This document shows positions 5,902 to 13,233 of a stretch of DNA of 37,084 bases, one piece after another. How positions within the stretch are numbered: the stretch's first letter is position 1; each line of letters opens with the position of its first letter. The notes below the pieces were generated by a model. It worked only from the letters and a program-made list of their open reading frames with translations, did no database searches and was not told where the DNA came from. Both the position numbers and the translations under genes were made by a program. Source of the DNA: Chlorobiaceae bacterium. GTDB taxonomy: Bacteria; Bacteroidota; Ignavibacteria; UBA10030; SZUA-254. Location: assembly GCA_013824245.1 (NCBI GenBank), contig PNNN01000026.1, forward strand, positions 1 through 37,084, written 5' to 3'.

Positions 5902-7908
5902 ATGTGTGGAATAGCAGGACGTATTAATCTTAATGGAAATGCTGAACCGGTTTCTGTCCAGCTTTTACAGAAAATGGTTGGCGCGCTTCGCCATCGCGGA
6001 CCGGATGAATTTGGATATTACCGCGATGTTCATGCCGGGCTTGTACATGCACGTCTTTCCATCATCGATATTACAACTGGTCAACAGCCGCTTTCTAATG
6101 AAGATGGCACGCTCTGGATAGTCTTTAATGGTGAGATTTTTAATTACATCGAACTGCGGAAAGAGCTTCAATCGTTAGGTTATAAATTTCGAACTCAATC
6201 CGACACTGAAGTAATCGTTACGGCGTACGAGCAGTGGGGTGATGATTGTTTTAATAAGTTCAATGGTCAATGGGCAATAGCTCTTTGGGACAGTTTGAAG
6301 AAAAAACTCGTTCTCTGCCGCGATAGAGTTGGTGTTCGTCCGCTTTTCGTCAGAGAATATAATAATCAAATTTGGTTTGCAAGCGAGGTGAAGGCAATCT
6401 TCGCCGACTCATCTGTTCCACGGGAAATCAACCCTCATGGACTTAGTCAGATATTTACCTATTGGACAACCATTTCACCGGCTTCAATTTTTTCCGGTAT
6501 TGAAGAGGTTCAACCCGGTTCAATGAGAATTTATCAAACCGGTAAGAGTAAGATAAGCAAAGTTTATTGGCATCTTTCATTTCCTTCAACGGCAGATGCC
6601 GGATACAAACCGAATCGGATACAGTTACATGATGCAGTAAAAGTGCTTGATGAAAAGCTGATGAACGCAACGAAACTCCGGATGCTGAGATCCGATGTCC
6701 CGGTTGGAAGTTATTTATCGGGCGGACTCGATAGTTCGCTTGTAGCATGGATGGGAAGACAGGCAAAGGAAGGTGAGTTTAAAACATTCTCTATTCGTTT
6801 TGCCGATGCCGAGTTCGACGAAACCGAATATCAGCGCATTATGGCTTCCACACTCGATAGCGAACACCAGGAAATTACGGTAACCGGAAAAGATATTGCA
6901 GAAATATTTCCCGATGTTATTTACCATACGGAACGTCCGGTACTGCGGACTGCGCCGGCGCCATTGTTTTTGCTTTCCCGGCTGGTACGGAATGCGGGAT
7001 TCAAAGCTGTGCTCACCGGTGAAGGTGCCGATGAAATGCTTGCAGGTTATGATATATTCCGTGAAGCGAAAATCCGGAGATTCATGGCTAACGATCCTGA
7101 ATCAAAAATTCGTCCGAAACTGTTCGATAGGTTGTACCCGTATCTTGCGCGGTCACCCCAGCAGAGTAAAGGTATGGCAATTGAATTCTGGAAACGTGGG
7201 CTTGATCGAATCCACTCGCCCTCATTTTCGCATGAACCGCGGTGGAATACCACATCGAGTTTAAAGAAATTTTTTTCGGAAGATGTTCAAAATATTCTTC
7301 AATTGAATCCATTCGGTGATGTGGTTTCGAATCTCCCTGAGGAATTCTCATTATGGGATCCGCTCGCGAAAGCGCAGTATCTTGAGATTAGTACTTTATT
7401 TTCCGGTTACATCATCTCGTCGCAGGGGGACAGAATGCTGATGGCGAATTCAGTCGAGGGCAGATTCCCATTCTTGGATGCCGATGTAATGGAATATTGT
7501 AATGCGTTACCTGCGGAATACAAACTCATCGGCTTGAACGAAAAGCATATATTGAAACAAGTCGCTAAGGGTAAGATTCCCGATGCAATAATCGATAGAA
7601 AAAAACAACCATATCGAGCACCTGATGCGGTAAGTTTTCTATCAAAAAATGCACCCGATTATATTGAAGAGATGTTCTCAGATCGATTACTCATTGATTC
7701 GGGTTTGTTTAATCCATTAATGGCTAAGGGATTATTCGAAAAATGTCTTGAGGCGGTGAAATCAGGTAATTTTGTTCTCAGCAATAATGATAATATGGGA
7801 TTTGTAGGGATTTTATCCAGTCAACTTTTATTCAGTTTGTTTATTCATAAAAATAATTTGCAAACATTTCAAGAGAATCAGTTTACAACCGTACACGATA
7901 ATTTATAA
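5902..7908 (+). CDS. Asparagine synthase-like glutamine amidotransferase (AsnB family)
   Basis: Two-domain enzyme: a class II glutaminase half releases ammonia from glutamine, and a synthetase half activates a carboxylate with ATP and amidates it. The start at 5902 is fixed by the catalytic Cys2 (MCGIAG); longer readings would bury it. HRGPDE (31-36), R51, NGEIFN (76-81) and DTEVI (101-105) belong to the glutaminase. SGGLDSS (273-279) and GEGADEML (373-380) belong to the synthetase. At 668 residues it is longer than E. coli AsnB (554), like the AsnB paralogs found in surface-polysaccharide and secondary-metabolite clusters. It starts one base after the NadE-like gene and runs 26 bases before an acyl carrier protein gene. 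The substrate may not be aspartate. Confidence 0.9.
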   Translation: MCGIAGRINLNGNAEPVSVQLLQKMVGALRHRGPDEFGYYRDVHAGLVHARLSIIDITTGQQPLSNEDGTLWIVFNGEIFNYIELRKELQSLGYKFRTQSDTEVIVTAYEQWGDDCFNKFNGQWAIALWDSLKKKLVLCRDRVGVRPLFVREYNNQIWFASEVKAIFADSSVPREINPHGLSQIFTYWTTISPASIFSGIEEVQPGSMRIYQTGKSKISKVYWHLSFPSTADAGYKPNRIQLHDAVKVLDEKLMNATKLRMLRSDVPVGSYLSGGLDSSLVAWMGRQAKEGEFKTFSIRFADAEFDETEYQRIMASTLDSEHQEITVTGKDIAEIFPDVIYHTERPVLRTAPAPLFLLSRLVRNAGFKAVLTGEGADEMLAGYDIFREAKIRRFMANDPESKIRPKLFDRLYPYLARSPQQSKGMAIEFWKRGLDRIHSPSFSHEPRWNTTSSLKKFFSEDVQNILQLNPFGDVVSNLPEEFSLWDPLAKAQYLEISTLFSGYIISSQGDRMLMANSVEGRFPFLDADVMEYCNALPAEYKLIGLNEKHILKQVAKGKIPDAIIDRKKQPYRAPDAVSFLSKNAPDYIEEMFSDRLLIDSGLFNPLMAKGLFEKCLEAVKSGNFVLSNNDNMGFVGILSSQLLFSLFIHKNNLQTFQENQFTTVHDNL

Positions 7909-7934
7909 TTAATGACCAGCATTTAAGGGAATAT

Positions 7935-8192
7935 ATGGTAGATGATGAGATCCGAAATAACGTAAGTCAATTTATAAGTAAAACATTTTTATTCGATCCG
8001 AATAAAAAAATCGATGAAGAAATATCTCTCCTTGGAACTGGGGTTATAGATTCCACGGGGGTCTTAGAATTGATATCCTATCTTGAATCGAAATATCAAA
8101 TTAAATTCGAAGACGAAGAATTAATAGGTGAGAACTTTGATTCAATCGAAAAAATCACAGGATTTATATCAAAAAAACTTTTAAATATTTGA
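7935..8192 (+). CDS. Acyl carrier protein
   Basis: 85-residue stand-alone carrier protein. Ser40 in GVIDSTGVLELI is the expected phosphopantetheine attachment site (DST in place of the common DSL), followed by the typical helix II and an acidic surface. AAGGGA lies four bases before the ATG. It is placed six bases before an AMP-forming ligase, the usual pairing of carrier and loading enzyme, as in DltC/DltA. It is unlikely to be the housekeeping fatty-acid ACP, since no fab genes are next to it. Confidence 0.85.
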   Translation: MVDDEIRNNVSQFISKTFLFDPNKKIDEEISLLGTGVIDSTGVLELISYLESKYQIKFEDEELIGENFDSIEKITGFISKKLLNI

Positions 8193-8198
8193 AATAAA

Positions 8199-9710
8199 AT
8201 GACAATCGACAAATATTTAGACGAATCGGTCTTTGCATATCCTGATAAGAATGCTCTCGTTTGTGGCTCGAAGACGTTTACTTATAAGTCAATCGGAATA
8301 TTGGTTGAAAGGTTTGCAGGATTTTTACTTACGGCGGGAATAAATGCGGGGGACCGGGTGGCAATTTCTCTGGATAATAGTCCCGAGGCAGTAATATCAA
8401 TTTTTGGAGTTCTGAAAGCTGGTGGAACAATTGTTCTTATTCCTCCCGGAACTACATCGGAGAGAATGTCATATATCCTTGATAATTGTGAACCTCGTTA
8501 CATGATAGCTCAATCAATTAAGCTTGAACAATTGCTGGAATCGGTGAAGAAGGGCTCAAAATCGCCTGCATTTATTTTTACGGGCTCTAACGTGCCACGG
8601 ACGGTTGGTTTCAATTTCGACGATATACTTCAAACGGCTAATTCTTCTGGAAATAATACAATTAAGGATGATGATGTAGCAGCCATTGTTTATACTTCAG
8701 GTTCAACAGGAAAACCGAAGGGGGTTGTTCTTACGCACCGGAATTTTGATATAGTTACAGATTCGGTCGGTGAATATTTAGCACATACACCAAATGATAT
8801 AATATTAAATTTTCTGCCGCTGTCGATAACGTATGGATTATTACAACTTCTTGTAACATTCAGAACGGGCGGCAGGCTGATCCTTGAAAAGGGTTTTGGT
8901 TATCCCTACGAAATAATTAAAAAGATCAAGGAAGATAACATAACGGGTTTTGCGGGTGTTCCAACAGTCTACTCAATAATTACTCATCTAAATCTTGAGA
9001 AAGAGACGTTCCCCCATCTCCGTTATATTACAAATGCCGCAGCGGCAATGCCGCACAGTTTTATTCCGCGGTTACGAAAAATATTTCCTGATACTAAAAT
9101 ATTCCTGATGCATGGTTTGACTGAGTGTTTGCGTACAACATATTTGCCACCAGAGGAAATAGATACGCGGTACACTTCTGTGGGTAAGGGTATGAAACAT
9201 GTTCAACTTTGGTTGGAGGACGCTAACGGGAAAAGACTTCCAAGTGGGGAAGTGGGAGAAATGTTCGTAAGTGGACCTAATATTATGAAGGGATACTGGA
9301 ACGATCCTGAATCTACATCTAAGGTTTTAAGGGATGGGAAATTCTCTGGAGAGAAAATTCTTCGGACGGGTGATTTATTTATGATGGATGATGATGGTTA
9401 TTTTCACTTTGTGGGTAGAACCGACGACATTATAAAAAGCCGCGGCAAAAAAATTAGTCCGCTGGAGATTGAAAATGTTATTTACTTATTAGATGATGTG
9501 CTGGAGGTTAGAGTGGTTGGTGTTCCAGATACTCTTCTTGGTAATGCAATTAAAGCTGAAATAGTTTTAAAGAAAAATGCAGAATTAACCGTAGAACAAG
9601 TTAAAGTCCATTGTAAAAAGCATCTAGAAGATTTTCAGATTCCGCAAATGATTGAATTTGTGTCGGCGCTGCCCAAATCGGCAGGGGGTAAAATCAAACG
9701 AATGTTGTGA
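8199..9710 (+). CDS. AMP-forming acyl ligase (ANL superfamily), probable ACP-loading enzyme
   Basis: Adenylates a carboxylic acid and passes it to a thiol, here probably the neighbouring carrier protein. YTSGSTGKPKGV (165-176) is the P-loop. MHGLTE (304-309), TGD (390-392) and the hinge around GRTDDIIKSRGKKISPLEIE (406-425) follow in order. K498 in GGKIKR is the C-terminal catalytic lysine. The full length of 503 residues and intact motifs suggest an active enzyme. It is the last gene of a four-gene run; the next gene is convergent. Similar ligase plus ACP plus AsnB sets are known from exosortase-A-associated polysaccharide loci. The acyl substrate cannot be read from sequence. Confidence 0.85.
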   Translation: MTIDKYLDESVFAYPDKNALVCGSKTFTYKSIGILVERFAGFLLTAGINAGDRVAISLDNSPEAVISIFGVLKAGGTIVLIPPGTTSERMSYILDNCEPRYMIAQSIKLEQLLESVKKGSKSPAFIFTGSNVPRTVGFNFDDILQTANSSGNNTIKDDDVAAIVYTSGSTGKPKGVVLTHRNFDIVTDSVGEYLAHTPNDIILNFLPLSITYGLLQLLVTFRTGGRLILEKGFGYPYEIIKKIKEDNITGFAGVPTVYSIITHLNLEKETFPHLRYITNAAAAMPHSFIPRLRKIFPDTKIFLMHGLTECLRTTYLPPEEIDTRYTSVGKGMKHVQLWLEDANGKRLPSGEVGEMFVSGPNIMKGYWNDPESTSKVLRDGKFSGEKILRTGDLFMMDDDGYFHFVGRTDDIIKSRGKKISPLEIENVIYLLDDVLEVRVVGVPDTLLGNAIKAEIVLKKNAELTVEQVKVHCKKHLEDFQIPQMIEFVSALPKSAGGKIKRML

Positions 9711-9750
9711 CCAATTTCTCGGTGTGAAACCGTCGGATTGCAGGGGGTTA

Positions 9751-10821
9751 CTAGAAAAACCAGAGATCACCTTCGAGGCGGGATAAGAATGCATCCCCTT
9801 TTAGAATCGTGTTAGAAATTTCAGAATTATTGGAATGAACGAGCATCCAATTTCTGCCGGGCATGAAAAGGCAATATTTATCCGAAAATTCTTTCATATA
9901 TTGAGGATCGAGCCGTCCACAAAGTTCAACGCTGCCCGAAGACCATGCATGGTGGAAGAGATGTTCCAGTACTGATTTGATCGAATGCTTATCGCTCACA
10001 ATTTGAATGACCTCAGATCGTCCTTTAGGTTTGAGATTGTATAGATACCATCCAATAATATTTCCATCATCATTTCGAAGTAGGGTGTGTTGAAATGTGC
10101 CGAAACGTTTTTCATTCCCTAACGTTTTAAAAAGCCATCGTATTGAATCCGAAGTATAGGCAGGTTTGAGCTTATGGTTTTGAATGTACTGATCTATGTT
10201 ATTTAGAAATTGCTCTTCCGAAAGTTGCTCGGCGGATATATTTATTTTGGTTTGTCGGAAAGGACTATTTGGAATTTTATTAAGCACGCTATCCAAAAGT
10301 GTCCAGATCGGAGTGCTAAATTTAAATATCGGCGATAGATTTTTCTCTTTAGTTAAATATGACATCGCAAACCGGAATGGGCGGAGCGGTTTACGCCAGT
10401 AAATACTATGCAAGTACACCACGGATCCGTTCCGTCGTTCCCAAATTATTCGTGCGTGGTCGATTGCCATGTCCGTCATCGAAAGATCTTGAGGTCCCGA
10501 CATAAACGACCTGAAGAGTTGAAAGCTTGCCAATGTTGACCGGTCAGCCATCAGATGCTGACCAACAGCGACACGAATATTTTTTCCATCGAACACCATT
10601 TTGCGTGGTATAACTCCGAGAAAACCGCTGATTCTACCATCCGATTCAACATGCACAAGTGAACTGATCTCTTCATCGAACCAAGGATTCCTGAAACAAA
10701 CATCCTCGAAAATGTTTCTTTGAGCTTCTTTACTCAATGAAGCGCTTTCCGGAAACAGTCGTGTATTTAAGTCAATGACCGTTTCGATATCGTCTTGTTT
10801 AAATTTTCGAACAAAACCCAT
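9751..10821 (-). CDS. GNAT-superfamily N-acyltransferase-like protein, long form
   Basis: 356 residues, twice the size of one GNAT domain. The N-terminal part (about 1-110) reads like a GNAT fold: VRKFKQDDIETVIDLNTRLF, then GRISGFLGVIPR and VGQHLMADRS, a strand/turn region of the acyl-CoA site. The second half (about 225-330) has NIIGWYLYNLKP and VIQIVSDKHSI, possibly a second degenerate GNAT repeat. It converges on the ligase gene with a 40-base gap, so it is outside the operon, but its place makes it the natural candidate for moving an ACP-bound acyl group onto an amine. That role is inference. No signal peptide is seen. Confidence 0.65.
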   Translation of the reverse strand: MGFVRKFKQDDIETVIDLNTRLFPESASLSKEAQRNIFEDVCFRNPWFDEEISSLVHVESDGRISGFLGVIPRKMVFDGKNIRVAVGQHLMADRSTLASFQLFRSFMSGPQDLSMTDMAIDHARIIWERRNGSVVYLHSIYWRKPLRPFRFAMSYLTKEKNLSPIFKFSTPIWTLLDSVLNKIPNSPFRQTKINISAEQLSEEQFLNNIDQYIQNHKLKPAYTSDSIRWLFKTLGNEKRFGTFQHTLLRNDDGNIIGWYLYNLKPKGRSEVIQIVSDKHSIKSVLEHLFHHAWSSGSVELCGRLDPQYMKEFSDKYCLFMPGRNWMLVHSNNSEISNTILKGDAFLSRLEGDLWFF

Positions 10822-10985
10822 AATTGTAATTCCACAAACGTCTATATGCCATCAGGATTTAATGATTGAAATATACGAATATTTTTTCCAAAAATAATCT
10901 AACATATTATAAACATGTGTTTGAAGGAAAACGTTACTTCCAAGATAGGTAAATCATTGCATTTCTTTTTGTATATTAGTCATGT

Positions 10986-12392
10986 ATGAACAAAAATGAT
11001 GAAATAATATTACGTCTCGATCATCTCTCAGGTGATGGAAAGTCTATCGGGAAGCTCGATGGAATGGCGGTGTTTACGGAAAATGCAGTTCCCGGCGATC
11101 TTGTTAAGGCGAGAGTTTGGAAAGTTAAAAAGAATTACGCCGAGGCAAGAGCTATAGAAATTATTGAACCCTCCGAATTCCGCGCAGAGCCACGTTGCCG
11201 ACATTTCGGTGTTTGCGGCGGATGTCGTTGGCAAAACCTTTCTTACGAAAGTCAAAAAATATTTAAGAGACTGCATATAGAAAACGTTTTTAAACATATC
11301 GGGGAATTTGAATCACCCAATATTCTTCCAACCATCGGGTCTGAATCACCTTTCTTCTATCGAAATAAAATGGAATATACATTTTCAAACCGCCGCTGGT
11401 TGACGGAAGATGAGATGAATTCGATTCAAATATCAGAGAATGAGGTTGCACTTGGTTTTCATGTGCCCGAGAGATACGATAAAGTATTGAACACAACGGA
11501 ATGTTATCTCCAATCGGAAGTAAGTGCGAAGATCGTTAATAGAGTAAGAGAATTTTGCCAATTGAAAAAACTGAGTGTGTATTCAACAAAAACACATGAG
11601 GGATATCTTCGCCACTTAGTGATACGCGATAGCAAAAAAACCGGTGAGATAATGATTAATCTTGTTACAACGAATGTTGAAGCAGAAGTGATGAAACAAT
11701 TCACACAAATGTTAATAGGGGAATTTCCGGTTGTCACGACAATCGTAAACAATATAACGGATCGCAAATCAATGATTGCAATCGGTGATGTTGAAAATAT
11801 ATTGTATGGGAACGGATATATTACTGAACAGTTGGGCGGTTACACTTTCAAAATTTCTGCAAATTCATTCTTCCAAACAAACACGATGCAGGCAGAGAAG
11901 TTGTATAATGTTGCCAAAAATTTTGCCGACCTGAAACCGGATGACGTTGTTTATGATCTTTACAGCGGCACCGGTACTATTGCAATTTATTTATCGGATG
12001 CAGTTGAGAGGGTTATAGGCATCGAAGTCGTGGAAAGCGCTATACATGATGCCGAGAAAAATGCCGAGAAAAATCAAATATCGAATTGTTATTTTTTACA
12101 AGGAGATCTAAAAGATCGGTTAACCAAAGATCGTTCATGGCTGAGCGAACATCCCGAACCAAACGTAATAGTTGTTGACCCGCCGCGCAGCGGGTTGCAT
12201 CCAAAAGTTGTTGATCAGATACTGAAAATCAAACCTCAACGTATCGTGTATGTTAGTTGCAATCCTGCGACTCAGGCGCGAGATTCAAAATTGCTCGCTA
12301 AGGGTGGCTACAATCTTCAAAAGATTCAACCGGTTGATATGTTCCCTCATACAGATCATATCGAGAGTGTTGCGCTTTTCACTCTTCAGTAA
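10986..12392 (+). CDS. rlmD: 23S rRNA (uracil-5-)-methyltransferase, RlmD/RumA family
   Basis: SAM-dependent enzyme that makes 5-methyluridine in RNA. An N-terminal TRAM domain (about 1-58) is followed by iron-sulfur cysteines C71, C77, C80 and C173, spaced as in RumA. The SAM motif is DLYSGTGTIAIYL, the substrate-binding motif is DPPRSGL, the nucleophile is C425 in YVSCNPATQARD and the general base is E460 in HIES. All catalytic residues are present over 468 residues. RlmD and RlmCD/TrmA relatives share these features, so the exact uridine (for example U1939) is not certain. Its last 14 bases overlap the end of the convergent methyltransferase gene. Confidence 0.9.
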   Translation: MNKNDEIILRLDHLSGDGKSIGKLDGMAVFTENAVPGDLVKARVWKVKKNYAEARAIEIIEPSEFRAEPRCRHFGVCGGCRWQNLSYESQKIFKRLHIENVFKHIGEFESPNILPTIGSESPFFYRNKMEYTFSNRRWLTEDEMNSIQISENEVALGFHVPERYDKVLNTTECYLQSEVSAKIVNRVREFCQLKKLSVYSTKTHEGYLRHLVIRDSKKTGEIMINLVTTNVEAEVMKQFTQMLIGEFPVVTTIVNNITDRKSMIAIGDVENILYGNGYITEQLGGYTFKISANSFFQTNTMQAEKLYNVAKNFADLKPDDVVYDLYSGTGTIAIYLSDAVERVIGIEVVESAIHDAEKNAEKNQISNCYFLQGDLKDRLTKDRSWLSEHPEPNVIVVDPPRSGLHPKVVDQILKIKPQRIVYVSCNPATQARDSKLLAKGGYNLQKIQPVDMFPHTDHIESVALFTLQ

Positions 12393-13107
12393 TTTTCTTT
12401 CCAACAAATATAGTTGCCGCCCCAAACGTTAAAGGGTACGCTTTCAAATCGGTGAATCCGGCTTGTCTCATCAATTCAAGAAATTCATTTTGATTTGGAA
12501 ACGATTCAATTGAATGCGGAAGATAACTGTACGCGGAATCATGACGCGAAATGATTCTCCCGATCATCGGCAGAAGAATTTTCGCGTGAAAAGAATAGAG
12601 CGTGGAGATTATTGGTGAGCGGGGATGCGTGAGTTCAAGGATGACAGATATTCCATTCCACCTTAACACTCGATACATCTCCTTCAGCGATAATAATCTA
12701 TCCTCAAAATTTCGAATTCCAAACGCAACAATGGTTCCATCAAATATTTCTGAGCGGAAAGGGAGTTTTAGCGCATCAACCGTGGCACAATGAATTATAT
12801 TATTCTTATCATGTCGATTTATTTTTTTCTTACATTCCAACAGCATATTCATAGAGAAGTCGGTAGCAATAATCGAATCAGGTTGCAGACGTGATAATTC
12901 TATTGAAACATCGCCGCTTCCCGCGGCGATGTCCAGGAAATTTCCATTATATTTTTCCCGAAAAAAATTTACAGCACGCTTTCTCCATTTGCTATCAAGT
13001 CCGAAACTGATGAGTCGGTTTAGGAGATCGTATGTTGGCGCAATTCCGTCAAACATTTTCCGAATAGCAGACGGGTCTCTCTGTTTTATATTTTTCTTGA
13101 TCGGCAT
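12379..13107 (-). CDS. ubiE: Demethylmenaquinone methyltransferase, UbiE/MenG family
   Basis: Last or near-last step of menaquinone synthesis: SAM-dependent C-methylation of demethylmenaquinone at the membrane surface. The signature MFDGIAPTYDLLN (18-30) is followed by SAM motif AAGSGD (61-66), FGIRNFED (129-136) and YSYLPHSIESFP (193-204), all typical. The ATG at 13107 gives 242 residues, starting MPIKKNIKQRDPS. The immediately preceding in-frame GTG is also possible, since GAGGA lies upstream; a further upstream ATG at 13143 would add an unlikely leader. MenG versus UbiE depends on which quinone the host makes; menaquinone is likelier here. Confidence 0.9.
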   Translation of the reverse strand: MPIKKNIKQRDPSAIRKMFDGIAPTYDLLNRLISFGLDSKWRKRAVNFFREKYNGNFLDIAAGSGDVSIELSRLQPDSIIATDFSMNMLLECKKKINRHDKNNIIHCATVDALKLPFRSEIFDGTIVAFGIRNFEDRLLSLKEMYRVLRWNGISVILELTHPRSPIISTLYSFHAKILLPMIGRIISRHDSAYSYLPHSIESFPNQNEFLELMRQAGFTDLKAYPLTFGAATIFVGKKITEE

Positions 13108-13146
13108 CACTATTAATTTCCTCAAATTTGATTGAATTTGCAAATT

Positions 13147-13175
13147 GATATAAAAATTGTTACGAGATATTGAAA
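13147..13175 (-). promoter_or_regulatory. Possible promoter of ubiE/menG
   Basis: The minus strand reads TTTCAA (13170-13175), 17 bases, TATATC (13147-13152), about 40 bases before the start codon. It is a moderate match and lies back to back with the promoter-like sequence of the divergent gene at 13234. Confidence 0.35.
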
Positions 13176-13182
13176 AAAAATC

Positions 13183-13211
13183 TTGCTTTTAAATTTACTT
13201 TCTTGTATGTT
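13183..13211 (+). promoter_or_regulatory. Promoter-like sequence for the DUF5916-type gene
   Basis: TTGCTT (13183-13188), a 17-base spacer, TATGTT (13206-13211). The predicted start would be about 15 bases before the ATG at 13234. Confidence 0.4.
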
Positions 13212-13233
13212 CAAAATGGCATTAATTTAGGGC

